Below the pieces are notes generated by a model. The model ran no database searches. It worked only from the letters and a program-made list of their open reading frames with translations, and was not told where the DNA came from. Below, in pieces: positions 47,678 to 55,387 of a stretch of DNA of 64,000 nucleotides. Source of the stretch: Leucobacter sp042726155 (GTDB lineage Bacteria; Actinomycetota; Actinomycetes; Actinomycetales; Microbacteriaceae); assembly GCF_042726155.1 (NCBI RefSeq), contig NZ_JBHXHV010000001.1, positions 868,001 to 932,000 on the forward strand, in the 5' to 3' direction. The position numbers and the translations under genes were made by a program. The number at the start of each line of letters is the position of its first letter. The first letter of the stretch is position 1.

Positions 47678-49131
47678 TCCAGGTAGTTTGCGGCGTCGAT
47701 ACGTCGACGCAATCGTGCAAGGTCGAATTCTTCACGCTCGAAGACGGGCGCCGGATCGCGGGCGCGGCCGCCGCGCACCCGCCCGTCGCGCCGCCGCGCA
47801 GCGAACAGAATCCGCACGCTTGGTGGGACGCCTTTGTCAGCGCCTTCCGCGGAGCACTTGCACAGGCCGGCGACGTGAGCGTGCGCGCCATCTCGGTGGC
47901 GGGGCAGTGCCACGGCATGGTGCCGCTCGACGCAACGGGGGAGGTCATTCGTGACGCAAAGCTGTGGAACGACACGACGACCGATGCCGAATTACGCAGC
48001 CTGACCGAGCGCATCGGCGCCGAGCAATTGATCGCGACGACGGGCTCGCTGCCGACGGCCGCTTTCACGCTGAGCAAGGTGGCGTGGTTTGCACGAAACG
48101 AGCCCGAACAGTTTGCGCGCCTCGCGACGATCGTGCTTCCGCACGACTATCTGACGTACCGGCTCACCGGGGTGTTCGCGACCGATCGCTCGGAGGCCTC
48201 GGGCACGGGCTATTTCAACCCCGCGACGAATGCCTACCTGCTCGATCACCTCGCTCTCATTGACGATACGAAGAACTGGGCCGCCATGCTCCCCGAGGTG
48301 CTGGCCCCCGACGGTGTTGCGGGCATGACCACAGCCGGTGCGATGGCCCAGCTCGGGATCGCCGAGCCGGCGCTCGTGTCCGCGGGTGGCGGCGATCAGC
48401 ACGCCTCTGCCCTCGGGCTCGGCATCGCCGAGGGTGACGCTGTCTTTGCATTCGGCACATCCGGTGTGGTGTTCTCGACTACCCCCGAGCCCGTGCGCGA
48501 CCCGAGTGGGCTCGTGAACGGTGTCGCAAACCTCACCGGCGGGTTTCTGCCGCTCGTGTGCACGCTCAACGGCGCGAAAGTCATCGACACATTTGCCCGG
48601 CTCATGGGCACTGACCACGACGAGCTCTCAGCGCTCGCGCTGCAGGCGGGACACGACGGACCAGTGCTCGCTGCGTTCCTGGACGGCGAACGCACTCCGA
48701 ACCGTCCGCTCGCCGCCGGTCTGCTGGCCGACCTGACGACCGAGACTACTCGCGAACAACTCGCGCGCGCGGCGTACGAGGGCGTGGTCTTTGGCCTCGT
48801 GGCCGGGCGTGAGCACTTCGAGCGTTGCGGTGTCGCGACCGACGGCGAAGTGATCGCTATCGGCGGCGCCGCTCGGTCAACCGCGACCCGGCAGATCTTG
48901 GCCGACGCGCTCGGCAAGCCCGTGCACCTCGTTGACGCCCCCGAGGCGGTGGCCCGCGGCGCGGCAGTACAGGCCGCGGCTGTGCTTGGCGGTGCGTCGA
49001 TCATGGAGCTGGCGGAGGCGTGGAAGCCAGAGCGGCGCCTCGCCGCCGAGCCTCGGGGCAATTCGGCAGAACGGTTCGCGCGCTACGCCGAGGTCGCCGC
49101 CGTCGACACGCTCGACCGGAGTCGCGAGTGA
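47674..49131 (+). CDS. xylB: Xylulokinase (FGGY family)
   Basis: A 485-aa kinase that phosphorylates a ketopentose, most likely D-xylulose. Family motifs: CGVDTSTQSCKVEFF (N-terminal ATP phosphate loop), SVAGQCHGMVPLD with KLWNDTTTDAE (substrate region), LPHDYLTYRLTG, SAGGGDQHASALGLGIAEGD with the catalytic aspartate, and VIAIGGAARSTATRQILADALGKPV. Length is normal. It links the dehydrogenases of this operon to the pentose phosphate pathway. Confidence 0.9.
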   Translation: MIQVVCGVDTSTQSCKVEFFTLEDGRRIAGAAAAHPPVAPPRSEQNPHAWWDAFVSAFRGALAQAGDVSVRAISVAGQCHGMVPLDATGEVIRDAKLWNDTTTDAELRSLTERIGAEQLIATTGSLPTAAFTLSKVAWFARNEPEQFARLATIVLPHDYLTYRLTGVFATDRSEASGTGYFNPATNAYLLDHLALIDDTKNWAAMLPEVLAPDGVAGMTTAGAMAQLGIAEPALVSAGGGDQHASALGLGIAEGDAVFAFGTSGVVFSTTPEPVRDPSGLVNGVANLTGGFLPLVCTLNGAKVIDTFARLMGTDHDELSALALQAGHDGPVLAAFLDGERTPNRPLAAGLLADLTTETTREQLARAAYEGVVFGLVAGREHFERCGVATDGEVIAIGGAARSTATRQILADALGKPVHLVDAPEAVARGAAVQAAAVLGGASIMELAEAWKPERRLAAEPRGNSAERFARYAEVAAVDTLDRSRE

Positions 49132-49904
49132 ACGCCGCTTGGGTGGAAGGTTTCGCCGAGGGCACTGTGTACGGCAGTCTCTATGCGGTCGCCCCCGCCG
49201 AACGCGACGCTGCGGCCGATCGGTTCGTCGCCACGGGGCTGCCGATTCATATTGACGTGATTCTGGATCGAGATGCCTCCGGCACCGGCCCGGCATTGAG
49301 TGGCTCGCTCGTGCACCGCGGAATCGACCCCGATGCGCTGTTGCGTCTCGGCGAGCGGCACCCCGATTCGCTGCTCGAGGTGCACCTCATCGTGATCGGT
49401 GGTGCTGGTGGCGCAGCTGCGGCCGCTGAAACCGTCCTCCGTGACGAGGTTGCCCGCGTGCTCAGCATCGCGGGCCGCATCGGTGTGCAGCGCGTCGCGC
49501 TGCCGGCGCACCTCGCCGCGGACACCTCGCTCACCGATGAATTTCGCGCTGACGGCGGTGACGTCTGGGCCGTGGTGGAGCCAGACGACGCGCTTCACGA
49601 ACTCGATGCGCTCAGTGCGCCCAGCGGATCCGGTGCGATTACGGGCGCGCTCGTGATGCTGATCGAGCCGGGAACCAGCCAAGCAGCACGGCCAGAGCTG
49701 CTCGACCGAGTTGCCGAACTCGCCGAACTCGCGCCCGCATTACACGTGAGTGTTGACGGCGGTGTCGACGTCGCGATTGCGACCCGCGCGATCGAGCTTG
49801 GCGTACACCACGTCATCGTCGGTCGAGCGCTCTTTCCCGGCCTCGCCGACGGTGAGACAGCGCAACCCGAAATTGCACGATTTGAATACGCACGATCCGA
49901 ATGA
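49128..49904 (+). CDS. Divergent ribulose-phosphate 3-epimerase-like TIM barrel
   Basis: A 258-aa protein. The barrel strands can be followed: PIHIDVILD near residue 40 in place of the metal-binding D of canonical epimerases, LEVHLIVIGG, VQRVALPAHL, DVWAVVEPDD, ITGALVMLIEPG, LHVSVDGGVDVAIATRAIELG and HHVIVGRALFPG. This order matches ribulose-phosphate epimerases (DVMD, HLM, VMTVNPG, DGG, GSAIF), with several substituted residues. It starts at GTG overlapping the xylulokinase stop. It may epimerise xylulose-5-phosphate or a related sugar phosphate. Confidence 0.7.
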   Translation: MNAAWVEGFAEGTVYGSLYAVAPAERDAAADRFVATGLPIHIDVILDRDASGTGPALSGSLVHRGIDPDALLRLGERHPDSLLEVHLIVIGGAGGAAAAAETVLRDEVARVLSIAGRIGVQRVALPAHLAADTSLTDEFRADGGDVWAVVEPDDALHELDALSAPSGSGAITGALVMLIEPGTSQAARPELLDRVAELAELAPALHVSVDGGVDVAIATRAIELGVHHVIVGRALFPGLADGETAQPEIARFEYARSE

Positions 49905-49921
49905 GCACGAGGAGAACAGCC

Positions 49922-50959
49922 ATGACCACTCAAGCAATCCCGGAGCGGATGCGCGCCAGCGTGCTGCTCGGCGCGCGCGAACTCACCATAGAAGAACGCC
50001 CCGTACCCGCTCCGGCGGCCGATGAGGTGCTCGTGCGCGTGGGCGCGGTGGGCGTCTGCGGCTCCGACGTGCACTACTTCCGCGAGGGGCGCATCGGCGA
50101 CTTCGTCGTCGAGGCTCCGCTCGTGCTGGGTCACGAGGTTGGAGGCGTGATTGTCGCAGCAGGCACCAATGTCGATCCGGCCCGCGTTGGTGCCCGTGTT
50201 GCAATCGAACCGCAGCGTCCCTGTGGCCGCTGCCGCGAGTGCCGTGTCGGCAAGTACAACCTCTGCCCCGACATGGAGTTCTTTGCGACGCCGCCGATCG
50301 ACGGCGCATTCGCTGAGTTCGTGACGATCCAGTCGTCGTTCGCTCACGACATTCCCGACAACCTCACTGATGAGGCGGCGGCACTGCTCGAGCCCCTCTC
50401 GGTCGCGATCGCCTCGGTGCGTAAAGCCCGCATCGAGCCCGGCTCGACCGTGCTCATCGCGGGCGCGGGTCCGATCGGCATCATCACCGCGCAGACGGCG
50501 CGCGCGTTTGGTGCGGGTGAGGTCATCGTCTCCGACCTCGTCGAGGCTCGCCGTGAGCGCGCACTGCAGTACGGCGCGACGCGCGTGATCGATCCGCGCA
50601 CCGTTGACCCCGCCGACCTCGACGTGCCGATCGACGCCTTCATCGACGCGAGCGGCGCTGCGCCGGCCGTACAGTCGGGCATCCGCGCCGTGCGCCCCGC
50701 GGGCGCAGCGGTGCTCGTTGGGCTCGGAAACTCCGAGATGACGCTCCCGGTCGAGGCGATTCAGAATCGCGAGATCACCGTCACCGGCATCTTCCGGTAC
50801 ACCGAGACCTGGCCCGTCGCGATCCAGCTCGTGGCGAGCGGCCAGGTCGACCTCGACTCCCTCGTCACCGGGCGGTTCGGGCTCGACGAGGTTGAACAGG
50901 CCCTCGAGAGCGACACGAACCCCGACAGCCTGAAGTCGGTCGTCTACCCGGGGCGCTAA
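49922..50959 (+). CDS. Zinc-dependent polyol dehydrogenase 1
   Basis: A 345-aa medium-chain dehydrogenase of the sorbitol/xylitol group. Catalytic zinc ligands: VCGSDVHYFREGRIGDF (Cys) and LGHEVGGVIV (His-Glu). Structural zinc cysteines: PCGRCRECRVGKYNLCPDM. The NAD fold is VLIAGAGPIGIITAQTARAFG. The YFREGRIGDF segment is typical of sorbitol and xylitol dehydrogenases. The ATG has GAGGAG upstream. It probably oxidises a polyol to the ketose used by the kinase. Confidence 0.9.
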   Translation: MTTQAIPERMRASVLLGARELTIEERPVPAPAADEVLVRVGAVGVCGSDVHYFREGRIGDFVVEAPLVLGHEVGGVIVAAGTNVDPARVGARVAIEPQRPCGRCRECRVGKYNLCPDMEFFATPPIDGAFAEFVTIQSSFAHDIPDNLTDEAAALLEPLSVAIASVRKARIEPGSTVLIAGAGPIGIITAQTARAFGAGEVIVSDLVEARRERALQYGATRVIDPRTVDPADLDVPIDAFIDASGAAPAVQSGIRAVRPAGAAVLVGLGNSEMTLPVEAIQNREITVTGIFRYTETWPVAIQLVASGQVDLDSLVTGRFGLDEVEQALESDTNPDSLKSVVYPGR

Positions 50960-51014
50960 CAGCCCCGATAACCGCAATCTCACGCAGCATCCACACACGA
51001 AAAGGACATCGAAC

Positions 51015-51773
51015 ATGACAACGTTCAGCCTCGCAGGAAAGACCGCCCTCGTCACCGGCGGCAATCAGGGACTCGGCAAGGCGTTCGCCTTCGGGCTCGC
51101 CGAAGCTGGCGCGCGCGTGGCAATCGCCGGCCGCAGCGCCGAGCGCAACGCTCAGGTCGTCGCCGAGGCCGCCGAGCGCGGCTTCGAATTCGTAGCGATC
51201 ACCGCTGACATCACGGACGATGCGCAGATCGCCGCAATGGTCGACGAGGCGAAGGCCGGGCTCGGTCAAATCGATGTCCTCGTGAACAACGCGGGCACCT
51301 GCTTCCACGGCGAATCGTGGAGCGTCACCGACGAACAGTGGGACGCGGTCTGGGATCTCAACGTGCGTGCACTCTGGAAGACCAGCATCGCAGTCGGCGA
51401 GCACATGCGCGAGATCGGCGGGGGCTCGCAGGTCAACATTGGCTCCATGTCGGGGCTCATCGTCAATCGGCCGCAGTGGCAGCCCGCGTACAACGCGTCG
51501 AAGGCCGCTGTGCACCACCTCACGAAGTCGCTCGCCGTTGAGTGGGCGCCGCTGGGCATCCGTGTGAACGCTGTCGCTCCGGGCTACGTCAAGACGGAGA
51601 TGGCGCCGGTCGACAATCCAGAGTTCCAGCGATACTGGATCGAAGACGCACCGCAGCAGCGCTTCGCGCTTCCCGAAGAGATCGCGCCGAGCGTTGTCTT
51701 TCTCGCCAGCGACGCCGCCTCGTTCATCACCGGATCGGTGCTCGTCGCCGACGGCGGGTACACGGCCGTCTGA
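51015..51773 (+). CDS. SDR-family polyol dehydrogenase 2
   Basis: A 252-aa NAD(P)-dependent SDR. Motifs: LVTGGNQGLGKAFAFGLAEAG, VLVNNAGTCF, active-site serine in NIGSMSGLIV and AYNASKAAVHHLTKSLAVEW; the end VADGGYTAV is like the SDR at 40152-40922. The family of sorbitol/arabitol dehydrogenases fits best. Its stop overlaps the start of the second zinc dehydrogenase (TGATG). Confidence 0.9.
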   Translation: MTTFSLAGKTALVTGGNQGLGKAFAFGLAEAGARVAIAGRSAERNAQVVAEAAERGFEFVAITADITDDAQIAAMVDEAKAGLGQIDVLVNNAGTCFHGESWSVTDEQWDAVWDLNVRALWKTSIAVGEHMREIGGGSQVNIGSMSGLIVNRPQWQPAYNASKAAVHHLTKSLAVEWAPLGIRVNAVAPGYVKTEMAPVDNPEFQRYWIEDAPQQRFALPEEIAPSVVFLASDAASFITGSVLVADGGYTAV

Positions 51774-52804
51774 TGAGTCACGTGCAGAGTGACGTGCGCC
51801 GCATTGTGGTGAACGCGGCCGATGACATTCGGGTCGAGCAGGTGGCGGCTCCGATTGCGGCACCAGGCGAGGTCGTTGTGAACTCGTCGATCGTGGGCAT
51901 TTGCGGGTCAGACGTGCACGCCGCGCACGGGAGGCACCCGTTCATGTCGCTGCCGTTCTGGCCGGGGCACGAGGTCATTGGCGTGGTAGAGGCTGCTGGG
52001 GCAGACGCCCCGGCAGCGCTCGTCGGCCAGCGCGTCGTGATTGAACCGAACCTCGCATGCGGCGAGTGCACTCCGTGTCAGCGCGGGCGGTACAACATCT
52101 GCGCGACGCTCGACGTGTTTGGCTGCCAGACACCGGGTGGCATGACAGATCGCTTCGCGATCGCCGCCGACCGCGTGATCCCGCTGCCCGACGATTTGAG
52201 TGACCGCGAGGCCGCCCTCATCGAGCCCCTCGCCACGCCCGTACACGCCGTACGACGCGCGGGCGATCTGCGCGGTGCACGCGTCGTCGTGTTCGGGGCG
52301 GGCCCAATTGGCCTGTTCGTGACCATCGCCGCGCTGCACGCAGGCGCTGAGCGCGTCGTCGTGGCAGATTTGCTCGAGTCGAAGCGCGCCCGCGCCGAGC
52401 GACTGGGCGCGGCTGGCAGCTTCGATTCGAGCGCCCCCGATGCAGCCGAGGCGGCGCTACGCGAACTCGGCGGCAAGGCCGACGTGGTGTTCGACTGCGT
52501 GTCGCGCGAATCAACCGTGCACCTCGCGATCGAGATTCTCGAAAAGGGCGGCACCGTGATGACGGTCGGTGTGCCGGCTGGCCCGACGACGATCGACCTT
52601 GAGCTGATCCAGGATCGCGAGATCGCCCTGCTGGGCAACCTGATGTACGTGCGCCAGGACGTCGAAGCGGCTATCGCTCTGCTTCGCGAACGGCGTCTGC
52701 CGCTCGATGAGCTGATCACGGGCGTGTTCCCGCTTGACCAGGCGCAGCAGGCGTTCGATGCGTCGAACGACCCGGAGCAGGTCAAGGTACTGGTTCAGCT
52801 GTAA
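51773..52804 (+). CDS. Zinc-dependent alcohol/polyol dehydrogenase 2
   Basis: A 343-aa medium-chain dehydrogenase. Catalytic zinc: VGICGSDVHAAHGRH and WPGHEVIGVV. Structural zinc: ACGECTPCQRGRYNICATLD. Cofactor fold: VVVFGAGPIGLFVTIAALHAG. It is paralogous to the dehydrogenase at 49922 but lacks its YFREGRIGDF segment, so substrate preference should differ. It ends the operon; a perfect hairpin follows. Confidence 0.88.
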   Translation: MSHVQSDVRRIVVNAADDIRVEQVAAPIAAPGEVVVNSSIVGICGSDVHAAHGRHPFMSLPFWPGHEVIGVVEAAGADAPAALVGQRVVIEPNLACGECTPCQRGRYNICATLDVFGCQTPGGMTDRFAIAADRVIPLPDDLSDREAALIEPLATPVHAVRRAGDLRGARVVVFGAGPIGLFVTIAALHAGAERVVVADLLESKRARAERLGAAGSFDSSAPDAAEAALRELGGKADVVFDCVSRESTVHLAIEILEKGGTVMTVGVPAGPTTIDLELIQDREIALLGNLMYVRQDVEAAIALLRERRLPLDELITGVFPLDQAQQAFDASNDPEQVKVLVQL

Positions 52805-52809
52805 CGCGG

Positions 52810-52840
52810 GCGGCCGGGCGGTGATGCACCGCCCGGCCGC
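52810..52840. terminator. Bidirectional terminator
   Basis: GCGGCCGGGCGGT pairs perfectly (13 bp) with ACCGCCCGGCCGC around GATGC. It lies between two convergent operons. Confidence 0.88.
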
Positions 52841-52849
52841 TGCCAGCTA

Positions 52850-54136
52850 CTACTGCGTGTCGCCAGACTGGGCGCGTCGCGCACCGGTCACCAAGCTGTG
52901 CGTGACCGGCAGCCGCGAGAACAGTGTTGCCTGCAGCGCGTGGTACAGATCTGGCTTGCCACTCCAGGTGCCGCTCGCGGGCGCTCCGTCGGCGTCGAGC
53001 TCGTGGATCCAGCTGCCGTCGCCCGTGATGTGGTGATCGGCTGCATACCGCCAGAACCGCTCGTACCACTCGGCGTACGAGGCGTCGCCGGTCACGCGGT
53101 ACAGGGCCGTCGCGGCGCCGATTGCCTCGGCGATCACCCAGTGGAAGCGGTGGTCGTTCAAGATTCCGCCGCTCCAATCGGTGCTGAAGGCCAGGCCGCC
53201 GCGATCCTCGTCCCAGGCATCGGTGACCGCGCGTGAGAAGAGACTCTGCGCGGCGGGCAGAATCCACGCATCGGCATCGGCATCGGCATCGGCTGCGCTG
53301 CCGCCGACCGCGCCGTCGCGTCCGCGAAGCTCACGCTGCGCTGCCGCGAGCTGCACGAGCAGTCGCGCCCACTCAAGCCAGTGCCCGACGGTAGCTCCGT
53401 AGGGGCGAAACTGACTGTCGGGGGAGTCGGCACCGTACTCGAGGTGGGGGCGCCAGTCCGCGTGATAGTGCTCGGGGAGCCGCCAATCGTGAGCGGAAGC
53501 AACGTCGCGGATGAGGCGGCGCGCAATTGCCGTCGCCCGTTCGATGTGGCGGGCCTCGCCGTCGACCTCGAACGCGAGCAGCTGCGCCTCGACGAGGTGC
53601 ATGTTCGGGTTCTGGCCGCGATACTCGTCGAGCTCCGTGAAGTCGCGATTCCAGGTGTCGGCGTACATCTCGACCCCGGCGTCCCAGAAGCGGTCGAGCA
53701 CGGCGAGCGCGTCGGCGTACAGCTCGTCGGCGTCGAAGCCGGCGAGTCGCGCGGCAGCCGCGGCGAGCAGCACGAATGAGATGCCGTAGCTCTCCTTGGC
53801 ATCGGAGTTCAGCGACGCGTCGTCGGCTTCGGCGATGCCGCGCCAGCCGCCGTACTCGGTGTCGCGGAGCGAACCGGATCGCAAGAATGTGAGTCCGTGC
53901 TCGACGCGCTCGGCTTGATCCGCGTAGCCCAGTAGGTGGCCAACGACGGCCGAGTAGGTATAGCGGCCATTGATCCACAGCTGCTTTCCGGCGCCCGGCA
54001 CCGGGGCTCCCGCGTCATCGAGCCACGAGAATCCGCCGGCGGCATCGAGTGCCGGGGCCGAGAATGCCAACAGTCGGGTGGTCTGCTCTCCCAGCCAGTC
54101 GTGATGCTGCGTCGAATCAATTGCGAACTCGGTCAT
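52850..54136 (-). CDS. AGE-family sugar isomerase (YihS / mannose isomerase-like)
   Basis: A 428-aa (alpha/alpha)6-barrel isomerase. Family residues are seen in LWINGRYTYSAVVGHLLGY, the conserved HLVEAQLLAFEVDG (catalytic His region), PYGATVGHWLEWARLL, FHWVIAEAIGAATALYRVTG and GKPDLYHALQATLFSRLP. YihS-type enzymes interconvert mannose/fructose/glucose or sulfoquinovose/sulfofructose. An insertion of five Asp-Ala pairs (GSAADADADADADAW) is encoded by a 6-bp tandem repeat. The gene is last in the LacI-linked ABC operon, separated by a hairpin from the binding-protein gene, so it likely acts on the imported sugar. Confidence 0.82.
   Translation of the reverse strand: MTEFAIDSTQHHDWLGEQTTRLLAFSAPALDAAGGFSWLDDAGAPVPGAGKQLWINGRYTYSAVVGHLLGYADQAERVEHGLTFLRSGSLRDTEYGGWRGIAEADDASLNSDAKESYGISFVLLAAAAARLAGFDADELYADALAVLDRFWDAGVEMYADTWNRDFTELDEYRGQNPNMHLVEAQLLAFEVDGEARHIERATAIARRLIRDVASAHDWRLPEHYHADWRPHLEYGADSPDSQFRPYGATVGHWLEWARLLVQLAAAQRELRGRDGAVGGSAADADADADAWILPAAQSLFSRAVTDAWDEDRGGLAFSTDWSGGILNDHRFHWVIAEAIGAATALYRVTGDASYAEWYERFWRYAADHHITGDGSWIHELDADGAPASGTWSGKPDLYHALQATLFSRLPVTHSLVTGARRAQSGDTQ
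53263..53292. repeat. 6-bp tandem repeat inside the isomerase gene
   Basis: About five copies of GCATCG/GGCATC in tandem encode repeated Asp-Ala pairs. Changes in copy number would keep the frame and lengthen or shorten a surface loop. Confidence 0.7.
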
Positions 54137-54154
54137 GCGATGCCTTTCACAATG

Positions 54155-54204
54155 GCACTGCGCCGGGGAGCGACGGACGATGCCGATGCCCCCCGGCGCA
54201 GTGC
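54155..54204 (-). terminator. 14-bp hairpin between binding-protein and isomerase genes
   Basis: GCACTGCGCCGGGG pairs perfectly with CCCCGGCGCAGTGC. It may partially terminate or protect the 3' end of the abundant binding-protein mRNA, lowering isomerase expression relative to it. Confidence 0.7.
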
Positions 54205-54226
54205 GGGTGCGGAAACTACCTCGTGC

Positions 54227-55354
54227 TTAGTTGAATTCCTGGACGATCTTCAACAGGCTCGGCACGTTCTTGTACGCGTCAGCCGCGTTCTCCTTCGTGA
54301 CGATCACCGGGTCGAGCAGGTACGCCGGCACAACCTTCGAACCGTTGTCGTACTGGTCGGTGTCGTTGACATCGACCTCATCGCCGGCCTGCAGCTGACC
54401 GATCATCTTGATGGTCTGCTCGACGAGCAGTGCGGTGTCCTTGTTGATCGTCGAGTACTGCTTGCCCTCCATGATGGAGCGCACCGATTCGACCTCTGAA
54501 TCCTGGCCGGTTACGACGGGGAGCGGCTTGCCAGCCTGCTCGACCGAGGTGAGCACGGCACGGGCGAGGGTGTCGTTCGGTGAGAGGACGCCGTCGAGTT
54601 CCTTGTCGCTGTATGCGGAGGTCAGGATCGTGTCCATGCGGCTCTGAGCGTTCTCAGCCTTCCAGCCGGCGGTCGCGGTCTGCTGAATCTTGGTCTGGTC
54701 CGATCCGACAACAAGCGTGCCGTCGTCGATCTTCGGCTGGAGCACGTCCATTGCGCCGTTGAAGAAGACCGCCGAGTTCGCGTCATCGGTCGAACCCGAG
54801 AACAGCTCGATGTTGTACGGAGCGTCGTGCTTTGAGCGAGCCTCGAGCCCGTCGAGCAGCGCCTGACCCTGCAGCTGGCCGACCTTGAAGTTGTCGAACG
54901 CGACGTAATAGTCGAGTGCGTCGGTGTTCTCGATGAGGCGGTCGTATGCGATGACGGTCGCGCCGGCATCCTTCGCTGCCTGCACCTGGGTGGCGAGCTG
55001 CTTGCCATCCTTCGCGCCGATGACGATCACCTTCGCGCCGCCGGTCACCATTGCCTGGATCTGGTTCTGCTGCTCGGCGACGGTGTTCGAGGCCGGCGCG
55101 TACTGCACGTCAGCCTTGTAGCCGGCCTTCTCGAGGCCGTCCTTGAAGAGCTTGCCCGCGAGCACCCAGTTTTCACTGGTCTTGTCCGGGAGCGCAACGC
55201 CAATGGTGGCACCCTTTTCGAAACCGGTCGATGCGGCCGATGAGTCGCTGCTTGAGCCACTCGAGTCTCCGCCGCGGTCCGAAGAGCAACCGGTGAGCGC
55301 CAGGGCGGCTGCGGCCAGCAGCGCGCCCGCGGAGAGGAGGATTCTCTTATTCAT
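54227..55354 (-). CDS. Sugar ABC transporter substrate-binding lipoprotein (xylose/ChvE type)
   Basis: A 375-aa lipoprotein. Signal peptide with lipobox LALTGCSSDRG. The mature domain (GATIGVALPDKTSENWVLAGKLF, AKVIVIGAKDGKQLATQVQAAKDAGATVIAYDRLI, DYYVAFDNFKVGQLQGQALLDGL, GVLSPNDTLARAVLTSVEQAG, VVTGQDSEVESVRSIMEG) matches the XylF/ChvE multiple-sugar group. The ATG at 55354 is chosen; an ATG three codons upstream (55363) is possible. It should bind an aldose such as xylose, glucose or galactose. Confidence 0.92.
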   Translation of the reverse strand: MNKRILLSAGALLAAAALALTGCSSDRGGDSSGSSSDSSAASTGFEKGATIGVALPDKTSENWVLAGKLFKDGLEKAGYKADVQYAPASNTVAEQQNQIQAMVTGGAKVIVIGAKDGKQLATQVQAAKDAGATVIAYDRLIENTDALDYYVAFDNFKVGQLQGQALLDGLEARSKHDAPYNIELFSGSTDDANSAVFFNGAMDVLQPKIDDGTLVVGSDQTKIQQTATAGWKAENAQSRMDTILTSAYSDKELDGVLSPNDTLARAVLTSVEQAGKPLPVVTGQDSEVESVRSIMEGKQYSTINKDTALLVEQTIKMIGQLQAGDEVDVNDTDQYDNGSKVVPAYLLDPVIVTKENAADAYKNVPSLLKIVQEFN

Positions 55355-55387
55355 GGATTCCATTCACTTTCTGTGATCGTCGAACTC

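Noticed and set aside
49595..51064. A 489-codon ORF antisense to the zinc dehydrogenase and epimerase genes
   Set aside because: No domain is recognised, and both sense-strand genes are well supported by zinc and cofactor motifs.
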